A DNA stretch of 8,930 bases, from assembly GCA_016190025.1 (NCBI GenBank), contig JACPRG010000157.1, forward strand, positions 1 through 8,930. The letters are read 5' to 3'. This document shows, piece by piece, positions 1-6,582 of the stretch. Under the pieces are notes generated by a model. It did not search any database and had not been told where the DNA came from. It saw only the letters and a list, made by a program, of their open reading frames with translations. How positions within the stretch are numbered: position 1 is the first letter of the stretch; every line of letters starts with the position of its first letter. The position numbers were made by a program, and so were the translations under genes. Source of the DNA: Candidatus Tectimicrobiota bacterium. Its GTDB lineage: Bacteria; UBA8248; JACPRG01.

Positions 1-677
1 AGGTGCGGGTCCAGAAGGCCGCAGAAGATCCCCCCGAAGAAGGCCCAGGCGGGCTCTTCCACGGGGACGCCCAGGACCGCGAGGCCGGAGAGCGCCTCCA
101 GCTTCCACCACCGGGAGAGAACCCCGGGGAAGAGCGGGACGAAGACCCCCGCGTAAAAGGCCCACATGGCAAGGGCGGCGACGGCCCCCGTGGCGAGGGC
201 GGGGCCGAGCCAGCGGGGGTTCCGGCGCAGGAACCAAGCCGACAGGACGGCGAAGGACGCCATGCTGGCGTAAATGGAGTTCCACCCGGCGCCGTCCGTC
301 CCCAGGGCGAGCAAGGCCAGAAGCAGCGCCACCCAAAAGGCCGCGCGGCCCCAATGGGCGCCTCCGCTCGAAACGGGCGGAGCCGCCCTCTCCCGCGCCC
401 CGGCCGCCCACGCGAAGACCCCCGCCGACAGCCCCGCGAAGGCGAACGCGAACAAAAGGTCCTCCAGCCCGAGCCTCCAGTGCCCCACCCGCCATCCCAG
501 GAGATGGACCGGCTCCCAGTAATCCCGCGTGTGCCAGTACTCGCTCAGGGGACCCGCCGGCGCCATGGCCAGGCCGGTCCGCCGCATCGCCCTGCGGCCC
601 TGCGGCCTCACGAGGTAGAGAAGGCCGAAGAGAGCCAGGAGGATGAGGTCCCCGATGAGGTAGGCGTACTCTGACAC
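1..677 (-). CDS. Integral membrane protein, CarR/lycopene cyclase domain-like (partial, C-terminus off the left edge)
   Basis: An open minus-strand frame of 225 codons runs off the window with no stop. The start is GTG at 677-675, preceded four bases upstream by an AGGAG ribosome-binding site (682-686). The product is very hydrophobic, with likely membrane segments at about residues 5-23, 71-92, 112-126, 134-150, 158-183 and from 195. Two similar blocks stand out: YWEPVHLLGW followed by GLEDLLFAF (53-79), and RWW...LGVPVEEPAWAFF (189-214). Paired W...(G/P)xE(D/E)xxF repeats are typical of the CarR / heterodimeric lycopene cyclase domain, whose best-known members cyclise lycopene in the membrane. 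No carotenoid gene is visible nearby, so the enzymatic role is unproven; many proteins with this fold are uncharacterised. Hydrophobic codons in frame and GC-rich third positions make the gene itself convincing. The family call is by motif recognition only. Confidence 0.72.
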   Translation of the reverse strand, partial: MSEYAYLIGDLILLALFGLLYLVRPQGRRAMRRTGLAMAPAGPLSEYWHTRDYWEPVHLLGWRVGHWRLGLEDLLFAFAFAGLSAGVFAWAAGARERAAPPVSSGGAHWGRAAFWVALLLALLALGTDGAGWNSIYASMASFAVLSAWFLRRNPRWLGPALATGAVAALAMWAFYAGVFVPLFPGVLSRWWKLEALSGLAVLGVPVEEPAWAFFGGIFCGLLDPH

Positions 678-723
678 GGTTCTCCTTCGGGCGGACGAGA
701 AGCCGGCTGACGAACCTTCACCT

Positions 724-752
724 TGAGGTCTGTGACCTCAGCTTATCTGAGG
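724..752. promoter_or_regulatory. Overlapping palindromes, possible operator
   Basis: A 7-bp inverted repeat, TGAGGTC-tgt-GACCTCA (724-740), shares its right arm with a second one, CCTCAG-cttat-CTGAGG (736-752). The central arm can pair with either neighbour. The site lies 47 bp upstream of the membrane-protein GTG and about 390 bp upstream of the first nitrilase. A short-spacer dyad in a divergent intergenic region is typical of a dimeric repressor site, but no regulator is encoded here. No T-tract follows on either strand, so it is not a Rho-independent terminator. Confidence 0.35.
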
Positions 753-915
753 CTTCATCGGGTTTCAAAGCCGCAGCGGGGGATCTTCTTCCCCCTCGTG
801 GGGAAAATCCGGTACGATAAGGCCGTCCTCTGGATGGGATTGCGCTGGTGGGCGAAACGCCGCTCGTGCCGCGTGCCGAAGGGCCGCGCGGACGTCCAGC
901 AGGAGAAGGAAGCCC

Positions 916-970
916 CGCGCCGGTCCAGGCGAGTTCAAGCCGGTCCAAACCGGCCCAAGCCGATGCAAGG
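916..970 (+). repeat. 10-bp tandem repeat array, five degenerate units
   Basis: Units read CGCGCCGGTC (916), CAGGCGAGTT (926), CAAGCCGGTC (936), CAAACCGGCC (946) and CAAGCCGATG (956), then CAAGG. The three units from 936 to 965 are the cleanest, and the period stays at exactly 10 bp. A period not divisible by three argues against a coding repeat. The array ends 168 bp before the first nitrilase start, and its one-turn spacing would place repeated contacts on one DNA face. Confidence 0.5.
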
Positions 971-1138
971 GGATTCCAGGGGCCTTCGAAACGGGGGGGT
1001 GGAAGGAGGTGTTCTCGCGCGAATCGCGATGGGGGCCGGACGCCTTCCATCATGGATTGACAGGAGAGATTTCAGCTATCCCCCAGTACCCTCATGTATC
1101 CCATAAGCACCCCCATCATCGGAGGGAGAGAGAAGGCC

Positions 1139-2206
1139 ATGGGCGACACGTATCCCAAGCTGCGGGTGGCGGCGGTACAGGCGGCGCCGGTGTTCCTGAA
1201 CCGGGAGGGCACGGTGGAGAAGTCCTGCCGGCTCATCGAGGAGGCGGGCTCCCGCGGCGCGCGGCTCGTCGGGTTCCCGGAGGGGTTCATCCCCGCCCAT
1301 CCCGTGTGGTATCACTTCCGGCCCGCCACGGAGAAGGGAAGCTACCGCATGGCGCGGGAGCTGGTGAAAAACTCGGTGGAGATCCCCGGCCCGGCCACGG
1401 AGGCCCTTTGCGCGGCGGCCCGCAGGGCCGATTGCTGCGTCGTCATGGGGGTTTGCGAGAAGCGGCCCGGCACGTTGGGGACTCTCTACAACAGCCAGCT
1501 CTTCATCGACAACCGCGGCCGGATCCTCGGCAAGCACCAGAAGGTGATGCCCACGCTGGGCGAGCGGCTGGTCCACACGGGCGGGTTCGGCGACACGCTG
1601 CGCGCCTTCGACACCGAGTTCGGCAAGGTCAGCGGCCTCATCTGCGGGGAGAACTCAAACCCCCTGGCCATCTTCGCCCTGGCGGCCCAGGGCACGTGCA
1701 TCCACGTGGCGAGCTGGCCCAACCACTTCGCGCCCACCTCGCCCTACATGGGTGAGGTCGTCCTGCTCTCCAGCCGCTCCCTGGCCTACAAGGCCAACTG
1801 CTTCGTCCTGAACTGTTGCAGCACCATCTCGGAGGAGATGAGGCAGATCCTCCCCTACCAGGAGGCGGACCGGGTTTTCCTGGAGGAGGCCGGCCACGAC
1901 GGCGGGAGCTGCATCGTCAACCCCCACGGCCGCGTCATCGCCGGGCCCCTCGGCGGAGAGGAGGGCATCCTGTACGCCGACATCGACCTGGAGGACGTGG
2001 TGCAGGCCAAGCTCTCTCACGACTACGTGGGCCACTACAACCGCGCGGATATCTTCACGCTGACGGTGCGGTCCGCCGTCCCCCGGCTGTTCCAGCGGAC
2101 GGAGGCCGCGCCCTTCGCCGCCCCGGCCGAGGTCCCGCCCGTCTCTCTCCCGCCGGAGGGGGAGGAGAGAGGCGGCGAGCGGCCTGCGTTCCAGGGGGCG
2201 GAGTAG
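1139..2206 (+). CDS. Nitrilase (carbon-nitrogen hydrolase family), intact copy 1
   Basis: This 355-residue protein belongs to the nitrilase branch of the carbon-nitrogen hydrolase superfamily, which converts organic nitriles to carboxylic acids plus ammonia in the cytoplasm through a thioester on cysteine. The Glu-Lys-Cys triad is visible: E48 in [14 protein letters not shown]135 in GKHQKVMPT and C169 in [13 protein letters not shown]142 in PTLGER sits where a second structural glutamate usually lies, and IHVASWP follows the active cysteine as in true nitrilases. The usual CWEN signature is CGEN here. About 35 C-terminal residues are Pro/Glu-rich and probably disordered. I chose ATG 1139 over the in-frame ATG 1094 because copy 2 also begins MGDTYP, and a GGAGGGAGAGAGAAGG purine tract lies just upstream. 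The stop is TAG. The natural substrate cannot be inferred; no nitrile hydratase, amidase or aldoxime dehydratase is adjacent. Confidence 0.93.
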   Translation: MGDTYPKLRVAAVQAAPVFLNREGTVEKSCRLIEEAGSRGARLVGFPEGFIPAHPVWYHFRPATEKGSYRMARELVKNSVEIPGPATEALCAAARRADCCVVMGVCEKRPGTLGTLYNSQLFIDNRGRILGKHQKVMPTLGERLVHTGGFGDTLRAFDTEFGKVSGLICGENSNPLAIFALAAQGTCIHVASWPNHFAPTSPYMGEVVLLSSRSLAYKANCFVLNCCSTISEEMRQILPYQEADRVFLEEAGHDGGSCIVNPHGRVIAGPLGGEEGILYADIDLEDVVQAKLSHDYVGHYNRADIFTLTVRSAVPRLFQRTEAAPFAAPAEVPPVSLPPEGEERGGERPAFQGAE

Positions 2207-2339
2207 CGAAGAGGGAGATCCTGCTCCGCGGCAAGCGGCGGCGCGAGGGGACCGCGCGCTTGTGTCGCGGCTGGAGGGGAAGTCTCGCGTCGGACGATAT
2301 TCCTGTGTCTACGAAGGGGGGGAGAAGGAAGGCGATGCG

Positions 2340-3356
2340 ATGGGCGACACGTATCCCAGGCTCCGGGTCGCGGCGGTGCAGGCCGCGCCGGTGTTCCTCG
2401 ACCGGGAAGGCTCGGTGGAGAAGGCCCGCCGGCTCATCGAGGAGGCGGCCTCCCGTGGCGCGCGGCTCGTCGGGTTCCCGGAGGGGTTCATCCCCGCCCA
2501 CCCCGTGTGGTATCACTTCCGGCCCGCCACGGAGAAGGGAAGCTACCGCATGGCCCGGGAGCGGGTCTAGAACTCGGTGGAGATCCCCGGCCCGGCTGCG
2601 GAGGCCCTCTGCGCGGCGGCCCGCAAGGCCGGCTGCTGCGTCGTCATCGGGGTCTGCGAGAAGCGGCCCGGTACCCTGGGTACTCTCTACAACAGCCAGC
2701 TCTTCATCGACAACCGCGGCCGGGTCCTCGGCAAGCACCAGAAGCTGACGCCCACGCTGGGCGAGCGGCTGGTCCACACGGGCGGGTTCGGCGACACGCT
2801 GCGTGTCTTCGACACCGAGTTCGGCAAGGTCAGCGGCCTCATCTGCGGGGAGAATTCCAACCCCCTGGCCGTCTTCGCCGTGGCGGCCCAGGGTGCCTGC
2901 ATTCACGTGGCGAGCTGGCCCAACCACTTCACCCCCGGCGGGAGCCACATGCCGGACGAGGTCCTGGTGACGAGCCGCGCCCTGACGTACAAGGCCGGGT
3001 GCTTCGTCCTGAACTGTTGCAGCACCATCTCGGAGGAGATGAGGCGGGTCCTTCCGTACCAGGAGAAAGACCGGGCCTTCCTGGACGACGCCCGAAACGG
3101 CGGCGGGAGCTGCATCATCGACCCCCACGGCCGCGTCATCGCGGGGCCCCTGGGCGGAGAGGAGGACATCCTGTACGCCGACATCGACCTGGAAGAGATG
3201 GTGCTGGCGAAGCTGCGGTACGACTACGCCGGCCACTACAACCGCCCGGATGTCTTCACGCTGATCGTGAGGTCGGACGTCCCCCGGCTGTTCCAGCGGG
3301 CGGAGGCCGCGCCCGTCCCGGCCGAGGCCGAGGGGGACGCGGGAGGCGGGGAGTAG
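2340..3356 (+). pseudogene. Nitrilase copy 2, interrupted by an amber codon at position 77
   Basis: This tandem paralogue of the upstream nitrilase aligns without gaps from MGDTYP to the LFQR motif at a constant 1201-bp offset, about 85-90% identical by eye. The start ATG at 2340 follows a strong GGGGGGAGAAGGAAGG tract. Codon 77, AAA (Lys) in copy 1, is TAG at 2568-2570; the frame then stays open for 261 codons to a TAG at 3354. Catalytic residues remain in place: E48, K135 and C169, the last again in CGEN. Termination at codon 77 would give a 76-residue fragment with only E48, leaving Lys and Cys on the unmade part. A GTG at 2577 could in principle restart translation but has no Shine-Dalgarno sequence. 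Many differences between copies are silent or conservative, so selection probably acted until recently. Alternatives are a base-calling error or amber readthrough. The C-terminal tail is 17 residues shorter than in copy 1. Confidence 0.85.
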
Positions 3357-3518
3357 CCCCGGTTTCCGGGCGCATGGCGGGGGGCGCTGGAGAGCGATCG
3401 CGCGGCGGTTTCCGCTACTCCACACTGGGTTGCCAGACCCCCCGACTAGGCGGAGCGTAACTGTAAATTCGATCCCGATATTCTCTTAGACGCTGCTTGA
3501 GAAACGGGGGGCAGTGCA
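3357..3518. other. Spacer between nitrilase pair and AT-rich gene
   Basis: A short hairpin CCCGG-ttt-CCGGG (3358-3370) lies immediately after the copy-2 stop. It has no following T-run, so it is a weak terminator candidate at best. Composition changes from GC-rich to mixed near 3455-3485, marking the left boundary of the AT-richer insertion. A TATTCT at 3479-3484 could serve as a -10 box for the next gene, but no matching -35 is seen. No direct repeat or att-like sequence matching the right side was recognised. Confidence 0.35.
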
Positions 3519-4295
3519 GTGACAGGCAAGAAGAATATTCAGTTTGAAGCTTACGGTGATGAGAGTGTATCGAACAATGCTGTCATCTTTGGTTTGGTGA
3601 TCGTTCAAAGTGAACTTGTAGGGGAGTCTGGGAATATTCTGGCGGCGAAGAAAGAGTCATATGATGTTCCTAAGGAAGCTGAATTGCACTGCAAGTATGT
3701 GTTTCCGAGCTCGGCGAGACAGAATACCACTTGGCGACATCTTACCGATGAAAAAGTCTTCGAATTTTCCGCATCGCTTGTGGAATCCCTTAAATCTCTC
3801 GGTCCTAATTTCCGAATCGGATTCCTGGACAAAAGAGAATGGCCTAAAAAAATGCCAGAACTCGAGTGGCGTAAAAAAACTTCTTCAGGAGAAACAAGAA
3901 GGACGGGAGAAAAATCCAAATCTTTTTCGCTGAAAGAAAAACAGTTGGTTATTTTTGCAGCTCATGCGGCAATTGGACCTCTTGAGGGGGACCCAGGTTT
4001 TGAAAGGCTGAGGCTCTGGATTGATCCAGACAAGACCAAAACAGAATGGTTTGGAAAAAAGAGACAAGCCAATCTAATCAAGGGCATTTATTCGGACATC
4101 TCCGGTAAGCCTGAACCCCCTCGGATAGACCCGGAGCCGATTGAAGGAAACAAGCCATCGCTGCTCCAGGTTGCCGATCTTCTAGCCTATGTCTCGTCTC
4201 ATGCGCTTTCAGTAGAGACACTGCAAAACAAAGAGCAATTCTTGAGATTGTACAAGCTGTTCAATCCTGTTCGGATGATTGTCTCATTTAGGTGA
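3519..4295 (+). CDS. DUF3800 domain-containing protein
   Basis: This 258-residue protein shows the two hallmarks of DUF3800: an N-terminal acidic motif, YGDES (residues 12-16), where the family usually has a DES(G) loop, and a C-terminal PSLLQVADLLAYVSSHAL stretch matching its LQxADL motif. The family has no established biochemical activity that I can cite with confidence. Its acidic motifs are compatible with a metal-dependent, RNase H-like nuclease, and members are common on mobile and accessory DNA. The middle (about 95-145) is Lys/Arg/Glu-rich and probably partly exposed. The GTG start at 3519 follows a GGGGGG tract seven bases upstream; the stop is TGA. Codon use is far more A/T-rich than in every neighbour (many AAA, GAA, TTT and ATT codons), which suggests horizontal acquisition. 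It stands alone, with no recognisable toxin-antitoxin or defence partner. Confidence 0.82.
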   Translation: MTGKKNIQFEAYGDESVSNNAVIFGLVIVQSELVGESGNILAAKKESYDVPKEAELHCKYVFPSSARQNTTWRHLTDEKVFEFSASLVESLKSLGPNFRIGFLDKREWPKKMPELEWRKKTSSGETRRTGEKSKSFSLKEKQLVIFAAHAAIGPLEGDPGFERLRLWIDPDKTKTEWFGKKRQANLIKGIYSDISGKPEPPRIDPEPIEGNKPSLLQVADLLAYVSSHALSVETLQNKEQFLRLYKLFNPVRMIVSFR

Positions 4296-4651
4296 CCTCA
4301 ACTGGCATGGCCTATTTGGGTAGGGTTTTCTCCCTGACGGTTTCACGAACCCCTCTACAGTGTCAACAGGGTGCTGGGTGCCACGGGCAGCTTGTCTGCC
4401 CGTGCCTCCATAAGAATAGTCGCTGAAGAGGATGCACTGGCGGACAAGCCGCCAGTGGCACACCGAGATGAGCGAGTACGGGGAGGCGAGCCGCCTCGAC
4501 CGCTTACGGCCCTTACCAGGCCGTTGTCGGTTCTCGCTGGGCGCAGCGCGCCGCGCCCTGAGAGAAGGGTCGCACCCTGTTTTATCGTCCTGGAGCGAGC
4601 GAGCCGCCTGCCTGATGGTTCTCGATGGGGGCGGACGGTGAGGACGCCGCT
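4296..4651. other. Repeat-rich intergenic region between convergent genes
   Basis: This 356-bp gap separates the ends of the DUF3800 gene (plus) and the DUF123 gene (minus). It contains the REPIN-like element (4377-4463) and a run of smaller inverted repeats: GAGGCG-agc-CGCCTC (4483-4497), ACGGCC/GGCCGT (4506-4524) and GGGCGC/GCGCCC (4539-4558). Open frames here lack a ribosome-binding site and recognisable protein content. No clear Rho-independent terminator with a T-run is visible for either gene, though the hairpins could stop or protect both transcripts. Confidence 0.6.
4377..4463. repeat. REPIN-like element: two inverted REP hairpins
   Basis: Hairpin 1 is CACGGGCAG-cttgt-CTGCCCGTG (4382-4404) and hairpin 2 is CACTGGCGG-acaag-CCGCCAGTG (4435-4457). 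Each has a perfect 9-bp stem and a 5-base loop. The loops are reverse complements of each other, and the outer edges are GTGCCAC (4378-4384) and GTGGCAC (4455-4461), so the two units face each other across a 30-bp spacer. This is the architecture of REPINs, non-autonomous repeats mobilised by RAYT (IS200/IS605-like Y1) transposases. No RAYT gene lies in the window, so mobilisation would be in trans. Confidence 0.72.
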
Positions 4652-5293
4652 TCAACCGCGCACGGCCGGGCAGTGGACGGCAATCCCTTTCGAGGGAAGG
4701 AAGAGCAGGTGCGACGGGCAGGGGCAGTCGGAAGAGCCGAAACCGGGGACGACGATTCGTCCGCCCATCGCCAGGAGGCGCGAGGCGGTCGCGCACTCCA
4801 GCGCAGCGTCCGCGGCCGGAAGGACGGAGACGCGGACAATCCGCGCCCTTGCCCGCAGGAAATCGACGTGCCACCGGGGACGGGGTTTCCGCTTGCGCAG
4901 GTGGCGGGCGAGCCGGACCTCGAGCCCCCGCAGGGCCCGGCCCACGTAGGCGTAGCGGCCCGCGGGGAACTCCCGGCGGCCCAGCGCGCCCACGCCGATG
5001 CGCGTCTTTTCGCGCAGATAGAGCTCCATCACGTAGATCCCCGATTGAGTCCGGCCCCAGGCGGAGGGGACGATCCCTCCCTCCCCGAACCAGACCGCCC
5101 AGCCGGGGTCTCCCAACGCGTCCGGCAGAAATCCCGGTTCGCCCGGAAGGGGCGAGGAAAGCCGCGGCTCTTTCAAGGACGGCTCAGGGGGATGGGCGGC
5201 CCGGCCTGCGCGGACGGTCGCGTCCGCTTCCATCCGGGCCGGGCGGAGATGGAAACGCCGAAACTCGTCGGGCGGAACTTTTCCGGCCTTCAA
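4652..5293 (-). CDS. DUF123 (GIY-YIG-like) nuclease-family protein
   Basis: The C-terminal two thirds (about residues 84-200) match DUF123, a GIY-YIG-related family found alone or fused to DNA-repair enzymes such as endonuclease III. Visible hallmarks are GIY (85-87), RYAYVG (113-118) in the YIG position, a basic RLARHLRKRK helix (127-136), WHVDFL (141-146), E166 as the likely metal-binding glutamate, and the signature GFGSSDCPCPSHLLF (184-198). Together these suggest a metal-dependent DNA endonuclease acting in the cytoplasm. The first 80 or so residues are Pro/Arg-rich and not part of the usual domain. I use the TTG start at 5293, which overlaps the upstream TGA (ATTGA), giving 213 residues; ATG 5233 (193 residues) or a later start is possible. 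It is the last gene of the recA-recX-TPR cluster, which supports a role in DNA repair. Confidence 0.85.
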   Translation of the reverse strand: MKAGKVPPDEFRRFHLRPARMEADATVRAGRAAHPPEPSLKEPRLSSPLPGEPGFLPDALGDPGWAVWFGEGGIVPSAWGRTQSGIYVMELYLREKTRIGVGALGRREFPAGRYAYVGRALRGLEVRLARHLRKRKPRPRWHVDFLRARARIVRVSVLPAADAALECATASRLLAMGGRIVVPGFGSSDCPCPSHLLFLPSKGIAVHCPAVRG

Positions 5294-6582
5294 TGGCTCC
5301 GGCCCTGGAGGCTCCTCAGCGCCGAGGCGGCCCGCTCCTGGATGTCCTCCCCGGACTCGAAGCCCATCTGTCGCGCCCGCCAGTCGAAATGGCCCCAGTC
5401 CTCCACCTCCTGGACCCGCTGGAGCTGGGCCTGCGCCCCCGGGAGGTCGCCGCCGCGGGCCAGCTCCTTGCCGAGGAGGAGCCGCGCCAGGGGCGCCGCG
5501 TACCTGGGCCGGCGGGGCGGGTCCGCGAGAAGCCTTTCGGCCGTCCTGCGCAAATCGGACCCTCTCTCCAGCCGGTGGTAGGCGGCCGCGAGGCCGAGCC
5601 GGGCCCGGTCCGTAATCTCCCGGACGTAGTTGGGATGGCCGGAGCGCGCCCGCTCCAGCACTTCCTGGAAGGTCCGGACGGCTTCTTCCGCCCGCCCGGG
5701 CGTCGCCAGATGGAGATAGCCCAGGTTCAGGTGAAACCAGGGGTTGTTGGGAAACTCCCGGTGGAGGGAGAGGGCCAGGGCCTCCGCCCGGCCGGGCTGC
5801 TTTTCGTAGGCGGAGTAGGCCACCAGGAGGATGCTCCGGGCCAGCGGTCCCAGCAGGACGCTGCGGTCTTTTGCCAGATGGAGCTGCCGCAGGCCCTTCT
5901 CACGGCTCGCGCCCGGCAGGAAGAGGACCCAGCGGATGAGCTTGCCGAACGCGGGCAGGGCGTCCATGAAATAGTTGTATCCCCCGAGCCCCACGTAGGC
6001 CTCCCACGCGTCCGCCCGCCGCGCGACCACCTGGCCCAGGTACTCGCGGGAGGCCCGCAGCTCCTGGACCGCGCTCCAGTAGGCGCGGCGGTGACGATGG
6101 GCCTGGGAGCGGAAAAAGTGCGCGGCGCCGACGTAGAAAAGGCCGCGCGGGTCCTCCGGGTCCTTTTCCAGAAGGGTGCGGGCCTTCTTCTCGATGGAGG
6201 CGAGGCCTCCCTCCAGCTCCTTTCGGGCCTCGGAGTCCTCCGGGTCCTCCCGGAGCCGGACGGCGGGCGACAGGACGCGGCCCAGCTCCCCCGCCGGGCT
6301 TTCCGGCAGCCGGGACCGCAGGCGGTCGAACACCTCGGCCGCGCGGCCGGAATAACCATCGTAGAGCAGCCGGACGCCCTCGGCGACGAGAGGAAACTCC
6401 TCCGGGGTCAGGACGCCGAGCTGTTTGAGCGGCGGGGCTTCGTTCAGAGAATGGGTTGCGGCCGGGGCGAGGGCGGGGGCGGCGAGGGCCGCCCAGGCGA
6501 AGGCCGCGGCGGCCAAGGCGCGGAGCCTGCGCCGGGCCTTGAGCGGCCGTTTCCCTGAGGAGATGGGGGCGTCAGTCCTCAT
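5290..6582 (-). CDS. Exported tetratricopeptide-repeat protein
   Basis: The 430-residue product starts with a Sec signal peptide: basic KARRRLR (15-21), an Ala/Leu hydrophobic core (22-38) and APA-type cleavage near residue 41. The mature part is helical with TPR-like units, for example 66-90 (GYSGRAAEVFDRL), 146-180, and a clear pair at about 280-345 (NPWFHLNLGYLHLATPGRAEEAV). The segment around 196-231 (GLGGYNYFMDALPAFGKLIRW, then FLPGASREKG) looks amphipathic and recurs in secreted TPR proteins of unknown function that I cannot name further. It probably acts as a periplasmic or envelope scaffold. The start is ATG 6582, 11 bp inside the end of recX, because the signal peptide follows at once; upstream in-frame sequence merely overlaps recX. 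Translation is probably coupled to recX. The stop TGA (5290-5292) overlaps the DUF123 start. Its presence among recombination genes is unexplained. Confidence 0.88.
   Translation of the reverse strand: MRTDAPISSGKRPLKARRRLRALAAAAFAWAALAAPALAPAATHSLNEAPPLKQLGVLTPEEFPLVAEGVRLLYDGYSGRAAEVFDRLRSRLPESPAGELGRVLSPAVRLREDPEDSEARKELEGGLASIEKKARTLLEKDPEDPRGLFYVGAAHFFRSQAHRHRRAYWSAVQELRASREYLGQVVARRADAWEAYVGLGGYNYFMDALPAFGKLIRWVLFLPGASREKGLRQLHLAKDRSVLLGPLARSILLVAYSAYEKQPGRAEALALSLHREFPNNPWFHLNLGYLHLATPGRAEEAVRTFQEVLERARSGHPNYVREITDRARLGLAAAYHRLERGSDLRRTAERLLADPPRRPRYAAPLARLLLGKELARGGDLPGAQAQLQRVQEVEDWGHFDWRARQMGFESGEDIQERAASALRSLQGRSH

Larger units (their letters stand above)
678..1138. other. Gene-free region between divergent genes
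   Basis: This 461-bp stretch separates the minus-strand membrane protein from the plus-strand nitrilase. Short open frames exist on both strands, but they are Pro/Arg/Gly-rich, lack good ribosome-binding sites and overlap one another, so I call none. It holds overlapping palindromes (724-752), a small hairpin TTCCCC-ctcgt-GGGGAA (789-805) and a 10-bp tandem repeat array (916-970). A perfect TTGACA lies at 1057-1062, but no good -10 box follows at 16-18 bp; the nearest is TATCCC at 1078, only 15 bp away. The nitrilase promoter is therefore not securely located. Confidence 0.6.
1139..3356 (+). repeat. Tandem gene duplication (about 1.0-kb direct repeat, 1201-bp offset)
   Basis: The two nitrilase frames are direct repeats with no insertion or deletion over about 320 codons. 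Similarity begins in the purine-rich ribosome-binding region, fades in the C-terminal tails, and is absent from most of the 133-bp spacer (2207-2339). No insertion sequence flanks the pair. Such a repeat could support unequal recombination or gene conversion between copies. Confidence 0.85.

Noticed and set aside
3..674. Long plus-strand open frame of 223 codons
   Set aside because: Its product is charged, Pro/Gly/Arg-rich low-complexity sequence, while the opposite strand encodes a hydrophobic multi-pass protein with a good ribosome-binding site.
718..1106. Overlapping open frames on both strands between the membrane protein and nitrilase
   Set aside because: No recognisable domain and no ribosome-binding site; they cross the 10-bp repeat array, whose period is not a codon multiple.
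1094..1138. Earlier in-frame ATG for nitrilase 1 (15 extra residues)
   Set aside because: Copy 2 starts at the equivalent of ATG 1139, and the purine-rich ribosome-binding tract lies between the two ATGs.
2568..2570. TAG read as pyrrolysine
   Set aside because: Attractive because copy 1 has Lys there, but both nitrilases end in TAG, readthrough of copy 1's terminal TAG would extend far into copy 2, and no pyl genes are visible. A nonsense mutation is simpler.
4377..4558. CRISPR array or integron attC site
   Set aside because: Units are not regularly spaced direct repeats, there is no cas or intI gene, and the geometry fits an inverted REP pair.
4371..4949. Plus-strand open frame across the REP hairpins into the DUF123 gene
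   Set aside because: It is antisense to a well-supported DUF123 gene, and its first part is made of inverted repeats.
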